The translations under genes and the position numbers were made by a program. Shown piece by piece: positions 1 to 7,913 of a DNA stretch of 52,761 nucleotides. The stretch covers positions 1 through 52,761 of the forward strand of contig DWZS01000090.1 of NCBI GenBank assembly GCA_019117445.1. Direction: 5' to 3'. Every line of letters begins with the position of its first letter. Within the stretch, counting starts at the first letter, position 1. The notes beneath the pieces were generated by a model. That model had not been told where the DNA came from, searched no databases, and saw only the letters and a program-made list of their open reading frames with translations. This DNA comes from Candidatus Limosilactobacillus excrementigallinarum (lineage in GTDB: Bacteria > Bacillota > Bacilli > Lactobacillales > Lactobacillaceae).

Positions 1-182
1 CGCTTGGCTATAGCCCAATATTTAACTTGTCGCCTGACGACTATTTAAATATAACATCGTTTTCAAAAAAGTTCAACGATATTTTCAAAAAAATCCTTAC
101 GAAAAAATTTAGAATCTGGTAGAGTAATCAATCGTTGGTATTATTTACCGTTTGAAATTTATTTGAGAAAGAGTTTTGTTTT

Positions 183-1598
183 ATGGATAATCAAGAAACT
201 GTGCATTTAGAGGCACGGGTTTCCGTCCACCATCCAAAGCTGGCGATGGTTAGTATGATGTTGGGGGCGTTTGTCGGGATGTTTAGTGAAACTTCATTAA
301 ACATTGCCCTGCCCCAACTCATGGCTCAGCTCCACGTTAATCAGTCAACGATTCAGTGGTTAGTTACTGGATACATGTTGATCATTGGGATTATCTTACC
401 CCTTTCGAGTTTAATTACAAAGTGGTTTACAACTCGTCAGGTCATCATCTTTGCCCTGTGCGACTTTATTATCGGTTCAATTATCTCCGCAATGGGTAAT
501 GGTTTCGCAGTTGTTTTAATTGGTCGAATGATTCAAGGAATTGGAACTGGATTGATCCTTCCGCTTATGTTCACCGTGGCAATGCAAATCTTTCCACCAC
601 AAAAAATTGGTGCGGTCATGGGAATGTGTGCGCTCGTGATCATGTTTGCCCCAGCCATTGGACCAACATTAACGGGGATTCTACTTGGTGTTGGTAGTTG
701 GCGTTGGGTCTTCTGGTCATTCGTTCCATTTTTGGTAATCGCGTTGATTTTTGCAATTACTTCATTGGAAAACATCAGTGAATTAACCAAACCGCATGTT
801 GATATCATCTCAATCTTAGCATCCGCAATTGGTTTTTCTGGTCTAATTGCCGGAGTTAGTTTTGCCAGTGAAAGTGGCTGGTTATCAGCCAAAGTTCTCG
901 GTTCCCTGATCATTGGGGTTCTCGCCCTCCTGTTCTATGGTTACCGTCAACTCCACCTCGCTGAACCAATCCTTAATCTTCGGGTCTTCAAGCACGCCAA
1001 TTTCCGGACTGGTGCCGCAATTGTCATGATTGACTTTGGAATCATTCTTTCTGCAATGTACTTACTACCTCAATACATTCAAAATGGGATGGCATTGCCA
1101 GTTGCATTGACCGGGATAATTATGTTACCAGGTGGATTGGTCAACGCAATTGTCTCAGCCATTGCTGGACGGATGTATGATAATGTCGGTGCAAAATTAC
1201 CTGCTCGACTCGGCCTCGTCATCGCATTAATCGGTGCAATCTTACTCGCCTTTGTTTCTACCAAAACTGCAATTTGGTACGTTATCATGGCCCACATCAT
1301 TCTAATGATCGGAGCCCCATTAGCAATGTCCCCATCACAAACAAGTGCCTTAAATTCACTCAGTGGTCGGGAATCAGCGGATGGTAGTACGATTTTAAAC
1401 ACGATGCAGCAAATTATTGGAGCGTTAGCCACCGCCTTGGCTACCAGTTTCTTGGAAGTTGGTCGTCATGCAGTTAGTGGTAGCAATGCCTTTACATTTA
1501 CTAACGGGGTCCACTATGGTTTCTACTTTACCATTGCCCTCGTCGTGATCGGTTTGTTAATCTCCCTTAAAATCCAAGACGACGCAGACAATCACTAA
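183..1598 (+). CDS. MFS drug:H+ antiporter, DHA2 (14-TM) family
   Basis: Predicted integral membrane exporter of 471 residues, the normal length of the 14-helix DHA2 (EmrB/QacA/LmrB-like) family, which expels drugs or toxic compounds using the proton gradient. Visible marks are the motif around WLVTGYMLIIG in helix 2, the GRMIQGIGTGLILPL stretch, and the antiporter motif C region APAIGPTLTG near residue 160. The first about 25 residues are hydrophilic and cytoplasmic. The ATG is preceded by GAGAAAGAG, a moderate ribosome binding site. Upstream, at 56-80, a 6-bp inverted repeat (ATCGTT/AACGAT, 13 nt apart) could be an operator, but this is weak. The gene is followed by its own terminator, so it is probably monocistronic. 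The substrate cannot be inferred. Confidence 0.88.
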   Translation: MDNQETVHLEARVSVHHPKLAMVSMMLGAFVGMFSETSLNIALPQLMAQLHVNQSTIQWLVTGYMLIIGIILPLSSLITKWFTTRQVIIFALCDFIIGSIISAMGNGFAVVLIGRMIQGIGTGLILPLMFTVAMQIFPPQKIGAVMGMCALVIMFAPAIGPTLTGILLGVGSWRWVFWSFVPFLVIALIFAITSLENISELTKPHVDIISILASAIGFSGLIAGVSFASESGWLSAKVLGSLIIGVLALLFYGYRQLHLAEPILNLRVFKHANFRTGAAIVMIDFGIILSAMYLLPQYIQNGMALPVALTGIIMLPGGLVNAIVSAIAGRMYDNVGAKLPARLGLVIALIGAILLAFVSTKTAIWYVIMAHIILMIGAPLAMSPSQTSALNSLSGRESADGSTILNTMQQIIGALATALATSFLEVGRHAVSGSNAFTFTNGVHYGFYFTIALVVIGLLISLKIQDDADNH

Positions 1599-1602
1599 AA
1601 TC

Positions 1603-1640
1603 AAGTCCACTCTTGTACAAACAAGGGTGGGCTTTTAAAA
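1603..1640 (+). terminator. Rho-independent terminator after the MFS gene
   Basis: A 14-bp stem (arms 1603-1616 and 1621-1634, three G-T pairs) with a 4-nt loop, followed by TTTTAAAA. It lies 5 nt past the MFS stop codon. Confidence 0.75.
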
Positions 1641-1664
1641 TAGAATTAGAATTTCTACTGAAAT

Positions 1665-2678
1665 GTGGTGACTAAATTGACTCAACAAAAATTGCTGTTA
1701 CTCTCGACCGGTGGCACCATTGCCTCCGTTGTTTCTGAAGAAGGCCTGACTCCTGGCGAATCTGGTGAAGACCTTCTTAAAATGGTTGGTAACCTGCCCT
1801 ATCAAATTGACGTGAAGGACATCCTGAATCTAGATTCTTCCAATATTCAACCCGAAGAATGGAAGACCATCGCTGAAGATATCTACAAATACCGGCATGA
1901 TTATGACGGGATTGTCGTTTCACACGGCACGGACACGATGGCTTACACAGCTTCAATGATGACCTTTATGCTTCAAAATATTGACGTTCCCGTCGTCTTT
2001 ACAGGAAGTCAAGTCCCCATCAACGTCCTGCTGAGTGATGCCCCAGATAATATGCGACTTGCTTTTGCCGCGGCCGCAAGTTTACAGCCGGGCATTTACC
2101 TAGCTTTTGACAGTAAAGTCATGCGCGGTTGTCGTGCCGTTAAAGTCCGGACAACGGCCTTTGATGCCTTTGAAAGTGTTAATTTCCCGCCAGTCGCTGA
2201 AGTAACCTCCGATGGTTTAGAAATCAAAATCCCAGAGCAATGGCAACCTCGGCAGTGCATTTTAAATACTGCGCTTGACACAAACGTCTCTTTGATTAAA
2301 CTGTTCCCTGGATTTGATCCTACCCTCCTCCACGCAATGGCAGAAAATGGCTGTCACGGAATTGTGATCGAGGCCTACGGACTTGGTGGCATGACATTTA
2401 TTCGGCGGAATGTTGCTGCTGCCATCGGTGAGTTAATCCGCAAAGGGATTCCAGTGATTGCCGCCAGCCAATGTCTCTATGAACGAAGTGACCTAACCAA
2501 ATACGAAGTTGGGCGGCAAGCATTGTTGGAAGGTGCCATTAGCGCCCGTGATATGACCTCAGAAAGCGCAATTACTAAGTTAATGTGGGGATTAGGCCAA
2601 GGAATGGATGTTAAAGACATCGATAAGTTCTTTAACACCAACGTCGCTGGTGAAGTCACCATTGATGAACGAAATTAA
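1665..2678 (+). CDS. ansA: L-asparaginase, type I (cytoplasmic)
   Basis: Hydrolyses L-asparagine to aspartate and ammonia in the cytoplasm. Both signature motifs are present: STGGTIAS near the N-terminus (nucleophile Thr at about residue 18) and SHGTDTM (Thr89/Asp90 of the second catalytic pair). Length of 337 residues fits type I enzymes and there is no signal peptide. The start is uncertain. The longest frame opens with tandem GTG codons at 1665 and 1668 without a good ribosome binding site. A TTG at 1677 preceded by GGTGA at 5 nt gives a better context and a protein starting MTQQKLLLLSTGG. A bidirectional terminator separates it from the convergent LCP gene. Function is secure at family level. 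Confidence 0.92.
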   Translation: MVTKLTQQKLLLLSTGGTIASVVSEEGLTPGESGEDLLKMVGNLPYQIDVKDILNLDSSNIQPEEWKTIAEDIYKYRHDYDGIVVSHGTDTMAYTASMMTFMLQNIDVPVVFTGSQVPINVLLSDAPDNMRLAFAAAASLQPGIYLAFDSKVMRGCRAVKVRTTAFDAFESVNFPPVAEVTSDGLEIKIPEQWQPRQCILNTALDTNVSLIKLFPGFDPTLLHAMAENGCHGIVIEAYGLGGMTFIRRNVAAAIGELIRKGIPVIAASQCLYERSDLTKYEVGRQALLEGAISARDMTSESAITKLMWGLGQGMDVKDIDKFFNTNVAGEVTIDERN

Positions 2679-2726
2679 AAAGTCCTCCCAGTGAGTCAGC
2701 ATTATGCCGACTCCGGAGGACTTTTT
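2677..2726. terminator. Bidirectional terminator between ansA and the LCP gene
   Basis: Arms AAAAAGTCCTCC (2677-2688) and GGAGGACTTTTT (2715-2726) are perfectly complementary, with A and T tracts that serve both converging genes. Confidence 0.85.
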
Positions 2727-2741
2727 GTTTGCAACTAAGAG

Positions 2742-3782
2742 CTATTCTCCATCATTTTCTGGGTGATTGTACTTTGCCCCATGCGGCAAGCTAAATTGAA
2801 GTTGGTTATACCCATTCCAAGTAGTTTGGTTGTGATTTAGTCGGGTTTCCTCATTATCAATTGTCGACAACGACTCCATTCCTAACGCTCTACGGATAAA
2901 GTTACTACCCTTACGTAATTCGGTAACCGTCGCAATTTGGAAAGCCGTCCCTTGAATCTCAGCATCCTTAAACCTTAAGACACGATGACGAGTTCGTTTT
3001 AAAGATGAATGATACTTCCAATAAAGGCCACTAATGTTATTAACTGGTAAATCTGTCCGGACACCATCACCAGTAGCCTTAAGGATTTCATTCGTGGTCG
3101 TTAAAGAGCCCCGTTTTCTGAATGTCTGCATGGCAGACTGAATGACCTGTTGACCCCGTTTTTGACGACCATAATCATTATTAGGGTCATCATAACGCAT
3201 TCGGGCATACTTTAATGCTTGGTTTCCATTTAGGTGCTGACGTCCCTTTTTAAAATGGTGACCTTCATAATCAAAGGCAAACGGATTATCAACGTTCACG
3301 CCACCAACAGCATTAACGACTTTCTTCATTGCTCCCATATTAACCAGCGCATAATAATCAACCGGAACCCTCAATAATTCACTGACTTGCTTTTTCGCTT
3401 GGTTAGCACCACCAATGGCATATGCTGCATTAATCTTGACATAGTCCGCTCCCCGCTTAGTCGAGACTTTTACCAGGGTATCACGAGGAATTGCTAGCAT
3501 CGCGACTTGTTGCTTCTGCGGATTGACGGCAATTAATTCCATTGTATCCGTATTACCTGAATATGCTGTTCCGCGTCCTAAAGCCCCAACGTCGGTTCCC
3601 ATTACTAGCACCGTAAATGGCTTCTCTTGCCGGAGTTTAGCAGGAAGCGACTGATGAGCATTTCCGGTCATCTGGTTGGTCACTGAACTAATCCGCTGGT
3701 GAATCATCCAGCCAATCATGACAACTAATATGGCGATTATACCTAACAATAATTTTACCGACCGTAATCGTTTAAATTGCAC
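2742..3782 (-). CDS. LytR-CpsA-Psr (LCP) family protein
   Basis: Membrane-anchored protein of 346 residues that by family transfers undecaprenyl-linked glycopolymers (teichoic acid or polysaccharide) to peptidoglycan outside the cell. A single N-terminal transmembrane segment (about residues 11-27) is followed by the LCP catalytic domain. Its hallmarks are VLVMGTDVGALGRGTAYSGN, NTDTMELIAVNP, LAIPRDTLVKV and the RMRYDDPNNDYGRQKRGQQ block, which carry the conserved Arg/Asp residues that bind pyrophosphate and magnesium. The start is a GTG with GAGGAGG 7 nt upstream. It stands alone between a terminator and a divergent LysR gene, so its polymer substrate is unknown. Confidence 0.9.
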   Translation of the reverse strand: MQFKRLRSVKLLLGIIAILVVMIGWMIHQRISSVTNQMTGNAHQSLPAKLRQEKPFTVLVMGTDVGALGRGTAYSGNTDTMELIAVNPQKQQVAMLAIPRDTLVKVSTKRGADYVKINAAYAIGGANQAKKQVSELLRVPVDYYALVNMGAMKKVVNAVGGVNVDNPFAFDYEGHHFKKGRQHLNGNQALKYARMRYDDPNNDYGRQKRGQQVIQSAMQTFRKRGSLTTTNEILKATGDGVRTDLPVNNISGLYWKYHSSLKRTRHRVLRFKDAEIQGTAFQIATVTELRKGSNFIRRALGMESLSTIDNEETRLNHNQTTWNGYNQLQFSLPHGAKYNHPENDGE

Positions 3783-3893
3783 AAACCATCCTCCTCAATT
3801 TCAATCAATGGTTTAATTGTACAAAACCGCTCTTAATAAATTAAATACTGTTTTATAATAAGAGATATTAAAAAATTAGATATGAGGTGCAAA

Positions 3894-4766
3894 ATGAATT
3901 TAAAACAGCTCCATTCTTTTTTAGTCATTGCAGAAGAACACCAAATTACCTCAGCAGCCAAACGCCTGTATACTGCTCAGCCACCATTGTCATATCAAAT
4001 GAAGCAATTAGAAGAAGAACTAGATACTAAATTATTTCAGCGAACCGCTCATGGCATCAAGTTAACTCCAGCCGGGACGACGTTTCAAAAGTACGCTCGC
4101 CAACTCGTTAGTATTGCCAATAATGCCAAGCAACAAATCCATCAAACCAATAATGGTACCAGCGGAACTTTAAAAATTGGTCTAATCTCATCCGCCGGCC
4201 AGATCATAATGACCGGCCCGCTCAGTAAACTAACTGACAACTATCCGCTGGTTAATGTGGAAATTACTGAGGGCAACACGTATGAATTAATCCAAGCTTT
4301 GCATGCCGGAACCATTAACCTGGCGATTGTTCGCTCACCATTCAATGCCGTTGGTCTCCAACAAACTTCCTTAATGGAGGAACAAATGGTTGCTATTAGT
4401 TCGACAACCAACCCCACTATTAATGCACATCAGCACTTAACAATTAATGACCTTGCTCACCAGCCATTAATTTTATACCGGCGCTTTGAAGCCTTATTTA
4501 ATGACACTTTTCGCCGGCATGGAATTGATCCATTCTATGCCGTCAAATGTGATGACGCACGAACCGCCATTTTAGCAGCTGACTCTGGCATGGGGATTGC
4601 GTTAGTACCACACTCAATTGCCACCCTTTATGCTAACCACCCTTTTCAAATCATTAATGAGCCTTCCTGGAGTTCAACCTTACAACTGGTGTGGATGAAA
4701 GAAACTACATTAGATCCACTTACGAAACGGGTAATCAAGCTTTTTAATCATTCACAAATGAATTAG
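3894..4766 (+). CDS. LysR family transcriptional regulator
   Basis: DNA-binding regulator of 290 residues. The N-terminal winged helix-turn-helix (about residues 1-60: MNLKQLHSFLVIAEEHQIT, then SAAKRLYTAQPPLSYQMKQLEEEL) is followed by a periplasmic-binding-protein-like effector domain. The ATG at 3894 is chosen because GAGGTG lies just upstream; an in-frame ATG at 3882 overlaps that site. A -10 TATAAT at 3854-3859 lies about 35 nt upstream. It is followed at 77 nt by a nitroreductase gene that has its own promoter and a dyad resembling a LysR box, so it probably controls that gene. The effector is unknown. Confidence 0.9.
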   Translation: MNLKQLHSFLVIAEEHQITSAAKRLYTAQPPLSYQMKQLEEELDTKLFQRTAHGIKLTPAGTTFQKYARQLVSIANNAKQQIHQTNNGTSGTLKIGLISSAGQIIMTGPLSKLTDNYPLVNVEITEGNTYELIQALHAGTINLAIVRSPFNAVGLQQTSLMEEQMVAISSTTNPTINAHQHLTINDLAHQPLILYRRFEALFNDTFRRHGIDPFYAVKCDDARTAILAADSGMGIALVPHSIATLYANHPFQIINEPSWSSTLQLVWMKETTLDPLTKRVIKLFNHSQMN

Positions 4767-4770
4767 TCTC

Positions 4771-4799
4771 TTGATTACTAACTTTTTGTAAGTTAAAAT
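4771..4799 (+). promoter_or_regulatory. Promoter with LysR-type dyad upstream of the nitroreductase
   Basis: TTGATT (4771-4776) and TAAAAT (4794-4799) are spaced by 17 nt. A TTAC-N9-GTAA dyad (4775-4791) overlaps the -35 box and spacer, where a LysR regulator bound to it could control the promoter. The dyad is seen directly; the regulator assignment is inferred from adjacency. Confidence 0.5.
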
Positions 4800-4843
4800 A
4801 AGGTTAATGAATGAAATTTAACCAAATCATTGGAGGGATAATT

Positions 4844-5446
4844 ATGACTTCAAAATTTAATGAAATTGCCGCTCAACGTCGTTCGATCTATTCACTAGGT
4901 GAAAACGTGCGCCAAACTCCTGAAGAGATTTTCGACCTTGTCAAGACGACGGTTCGTAACTCACCAAGTGCCTTTAATAGTCAAACTGTTCGGGCAGTTG
5001 TTATGTTTGGCGATCAATCAGACCGAGTTTGGGACATTGTTGAAAGTACCCTACAAAAAATCGTGAAGGACCCCACCGCATTTGAAAAGACAAAGGCAAA
5101 AATTGCCACTTTCCGTGCAGGATTTGGAACCATTCTTTACCTGACTGATACAGAAATTGTCCACAATCTAGAAAAGCAATTCCCATCTTACGCCGATAAC
5201 TTCCAACCATGGTCAGAACAGGCGATCGGTGGTGCTCAACAAGCTGTCTGGACAGCTCTCGCTGAACAAAGCATTGGAGCTAGTCTTCAACACTATAACC
5301 CACTGATTGATGACGCCATCCATGAAGCATTTGATTTACCAACAACTTGGCAACTACGCGCTGAGATGCCGTTTGGTTCAATTGAACAGCCTGCTGGCGA
5401 CAAAGATTACCTACCTGAAAACCAAGTTTTCAAGTTAATTCAATAA
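4844..5446 (+). CDS. Nitroreductase family protein (Frm2/Hbn1-like)
   Basis: Flavin (FMN)-dependent reductase of 200 residues, cytoplasmic. The arrangement RRSIYSLGENVRQTPEEIF, NSPSAFNSQTVRAVV and AEQSIGASLQHYNPLID is characteristic of the small nitroreductase subgroup related to yeast Frm2/Hbn1, whose members act on nitroaromatics or in lipid/redox stress responses. The ATG at 4844 has GGAGGG 6 nt upstream; an earlier in-frame ATG at 4811 lacks one and is rejected. The gene follows a LysR regulator and has a promoter at 4771-4799. The physiological substrate is unknown. Confidence 0.88.
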   Translation: MTSKFNEIAAQRRSIYSLGENVRQTPEEIFDLVKTTVRNSPSAFNSQTVRAVVMFGDQSDRVWDIVESTLQKIVKDPTAFEKTKAKIATFRAGFGTILYLTDTEIVHNLEKQFPSYADNFQPWSEQAIGGAQQAVWTALAEQSIGASLQHYNPLIDDAIHEAFDLPTTWQLRAEMPFGSIEQPAGDKDYLPENQVFKLIQ

Positions 5447-5459
5447 TGACGTATCAAAA

Positions 5460-5601
5460 AAGGCGCTGTGACATAAATAATTTATAAACTGCGCGGTACG
5501 CAAATGGGCTCCAGTGCTCGGTAAAACCGAACCCTGGAGCCCTATTTGCGCTCGCGGGGGCGTGAAAACGAAGCCATAAATGGCTTCTGTCACGCTCCCT
5601 T
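5460..5601. repeat. MITE-like repeat, full copy (142 bp)
   Basis: A non-coding element with imperfect 14-bp terminal inverted repeats (AAGGCGCTGTGACA on the left; the right end read in reverse is AAGGGAGCGTGACA). It contains two hairpins. The first, at about 5502-5554, pairs GCAAAT and GGGCTCCAG with CTGGAGCCC and ATTTGC around an inner TCGGT/ACCGA stem. The second, at 5569-5590, pairs GAAGCCAT with ATGGCTTC, extended by GCGTGA/TCACGC. The left two thirds recur at 32839-32940. It sits between convergent genes and may double as a transcription terminator. Confidence 0.6.
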
Positions 5602-5605
5602 GAAA

Positions 5606-6496
5606 TTAATTACCATTATCCGGATCAGTATCCGAATTCTTCTGATTAGCCTTCCGCGACCCATTATTCGGGTTGCGGTTATTTTTTAGGATATATCTTT
5701 GAATTAAATCCAGGACTTCCGTATTTTGGGGAAGTGATGAATGTTGCGCCAATTTACCAGTGACGGTGACTTGTGTATAGTGCTCAACTGCACCTTGGTA
5801 TACATATTTACCGGCTAGCACACTACTCAAAGGCACAATCCCGTCTTCGACATAGTTTTCCGAACCAGCGACCGAATAAACATCAAGATCATCTGGCAGA
5901 TTATCTCGATACTTAACAAAGTCTTTCAGCATTTCTGTCCGCCGACTAGTCGGTTCAGAGAAGTTATATGGTGACCCAATCGTCATCAGTCGTTTAATCG
6001 TAATCTGATCTTCATCAAAGTAATGCTCCAAGAAGTAAGTGTAGACCAGCCCACCATTGGAGTGACCGATTCCCTTAAAGTTATTGAAATCGTACCGATT
6101 CTTTAACTGATTAAAAGCCTTATTAAACATCTTAGCCTGTTTTTTAATGTTGCTATATCCATCGTGGTTATTTTCAAAACCAACAACCATAAATGGCTCA
6201 TTATCACCACGCCGGACCCGGCCAGTATAGGTAATCTTACCATCGTTATATACCTTAACCTTGAGCAAGCTGTGACGTTTATGATCCATACTATTGATCT
6301 TTTTAACCATACCGTCAAACCGGTTCACCGTTGCACTACTGCCTGGAATCATAATTACCGGCGACATTTTTGACTGCTGACGAGTCCGTAATTGGTGAAC
6401 GTTTTGACACGACCAGCCATAGGAAAGCCCCGTCAAAATAGCAATCAGGATTACTAGCCAAATGATCAATCGCCGGTGCTTTTTAGTGATCTTCAT
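5606..6496 (-). CDS. Membrane-anchored alpha/beta hydrolase, DUF915 family
   Basis: Predicted extracytoplasmic serine hydrolase of 296 residues anchored by an N-terminal helix (about 10-28). The fold marks are MIPGSSATVNRFDGMV, the nucleophile elbow GIGHSNGGLVYTY, a downstream Asp in VEDGIVPLSS and the catalytic His in KLAQHSSLP. The last about 25 residues are Asn/Asp/Lys-rich and low complexity. The start codon has AAAGGGGGA upstream and overlaps the end of the EIIC gene by 14 nt, so the two are translationally coupled. A paralogue lies at 33598-34455. DUF915 members are lipase/esterase-like; the substrate is unknown. Confidence 0.82.
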   Translation of the reverse strand: MKITKKHRRLIIWLVILIAILTGLSYGWSCQNVHQLRTRQQSKMSPVIMIPGSSATVNRFDGMVKKINSMDHKRHSLLKVKVYNDGKITYTGRVRRGDNEPFMVVGFENNHDGYSNIKKQAKMFNKAFNQLKNRYDFNNFKGIGHSNGGLVYTYFLEHYFDEDQITIKRLMTIGSPYNFSEPTSRRTEMLKDFVKYRDNLPDDLDVYSVAGSENYVEDGIVPLSSVLAGKYVYQGAVEHYTQVTVTGKLAQHSSLPQNTEVLDLIQRYILKNNRNPNNGSRKANQKNSDTDPDNGN

Positions 6497-7793
6497 TTGT
6501 TGAATCCCCCTTTAAGTCTTCCCGTGCCCGCGCTTCCACTTTTTCAACGAGTTTAACAAATGGAATGTAAAGAATAATATCAATTACCAACAGCACCATT
6601 GTAAAAATAAATGCAATCCAGTTACCACCAGTTGCAATGAATGGGATCAAAATTCCTGGGGTTCCATTAGGTACCGGGTAAACTAATGGTGGGAAGGCAT
6701 GGATGAAAATCAGGCAACTTCCTAAAACAATATTGACCACCGGCAAAAACACGAATGGTAATAAATAAACTGGATTACAGAACACCTGCGCTCCAAACAA
6801 AATTGGCAAACCAATATTGAAAAAGCCTGGTGCCATACTCCACCGCGAAACTTGCCGGTAATAATGCGAACGGCTGCTCCACAGCACCGCGATTATTAAT
6901 GCGAGAGTCAAACCGACCCCGCCGAAAACCGCAAAGCCCGTATACAATGATGAAGGCGTAAACGGATACGGAATTCCCCAGGCCGTTTTATGGGTCAATG
7001 CATAACCAAGGTTAGCGGCCATTTCGTTGCTATAAACCTGCGAGGTCGCGCTAAGCGGTTCAGCAAACCCTAACCACACGAGAATCGTATTAACCACCGA
7101 CAAAGTAATGTTCAAGAAGTAATTACTGTTCCGGTCCAAGGTCGACCCAATCCACTGACTGACCATGCCGTCTAAACCAAATTGCCGATATAAGGCAAAT
7201 AAGAAGTGAAGAACGAAAGCACTACCAACTAAAATGACAAGTGGCTTTAAATTTTTCAGTACAGTCTTAATAATTGCTGAATTGGGTTCTGCAAAGTCCA
7301 TAAAAGTGGCTGAACGCCCAAGCCGGACAAACATTCGCCCAACTACATACCCGACAAGTACCCCAATAATGAGCCAAGCGGCACTATAATACTTCATCTC
7401 GATAACGTCACTATTACCTTGAACACCATGAACAAAGATCAAGGTATAGCAAACAATCGCTGCCACACCAGCAATCGGATTTTCCTTATGGTAGTACTTG
7501 GTAGTCAAAACGGCACTGACTAAACAAGCAAATGGTGCAGTCCAGCCAACCGTTACCCTCGTCATATCCATAAAGAGGGCCCGCCAAAATTGACGGAATG
7601 GTAACCAATCCGCAACGTGCAATACGCTACCCAAGAAACCGTTTGTTGACAGTAAATTCTCGTACAACATCCACGAAAAACTACCAACTAAAATTAAAGG
7701 GAAAAGGGCAATTAAAGTACGGTGCAGGATTTGGATAAATGACCGTTGCCGAAAACGGACCATCCAATTAATCCACCATTCTTGATTGAACAT
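6483..7793 (-). CDS. PTS sugar transporter subunit IIC, lactose/cellobiose type
   Basis: Membrane channel component of 436 residues of the phosphoenolpyruvate sugar phosphotransferase system. About ten transmembrane helices are visible. The conserved stretch NGTPGILIPFIATGGNW near residue 380 and GFAEPLSATSQVYSNEMAAN belong to the EIIC-Lac/Cel superfamily. GGAG lies 7 nt before the ATG. No EIIA or EIIB gene is present in the window, so it either uses partners encoded elsewhere or works without them. It is the first gene of a two-gene operon with the overlapping DUF915 hydrolase. The sugar cannot be told from sequence. Confidence 0.85.
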   Translation of the reverse strand: MFNQEWWINWMVRFRQRSFIQILHRTLIALFPLILVGSFSWMLYENLLSTNGFLGSVLHVADWLPFRQFWRALFMDMTRVTVGWTAPFACLVSAVLTTKYYHKENPIAGVAAIVCYTLIFVHGVQGNSDVIEMKYYSAAWLIIGVLVGYVVGRMFVRLGRSATFMDFAEPNSAIIKTVLKNLKPLVILVGSAFVLHFLFALYRQFGLDGMVSQWIGSTLDRNSNYFLNITLSVVNTILVWLGFAEPLSATSQVYSNEMAANLGYALTHKTAWGIPYPFTPSSLYTGFAVFGGVGLTLALIIAVLWSSRSHYYRQVSRWSMAPGFFNIGLPILFGAQVFCNPVYLLPFVFLPVVNIVLGSCLIFIHAFPPLVYPVPNGTPGILIPFIATGGNWIAFIFTMVLLVIDIILYIPFVKLVEKVEARAREDLKGDSTNEDH

Positions 7794-7870
7794 TCAATCA
7801 CTCCATTCATTCAAACAAATTACTCCATATTATAAGCTGATTAACTTACCCTGTATAGCTTAATTATCCT

Positions 7871-7912
7871 AAAAGGCAGTCTCACCATACGTTCTTGTGA
7901 GACTGCCTTTTT
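7871..7912 (-). terminator. Terminator of the uvrA-like gene
   Basis: A stem of AAAAGGCAGTCTCAC (7871-7885) with GTGAGACTGCCTTTTT (7897-7912), placed just past the stop codon of the uvrA-like gene on the minus strand. Confidence 0.8.
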
Positions 7913-7913
7913 A

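Noticed and set aside
533-1432. Antisense open frames inside the first MFS gene, and similar ones in most large genes
   Set aside because: They lack ribosome binding sites, have no recognisable domains and lie inside well-supported genes on the other strand.
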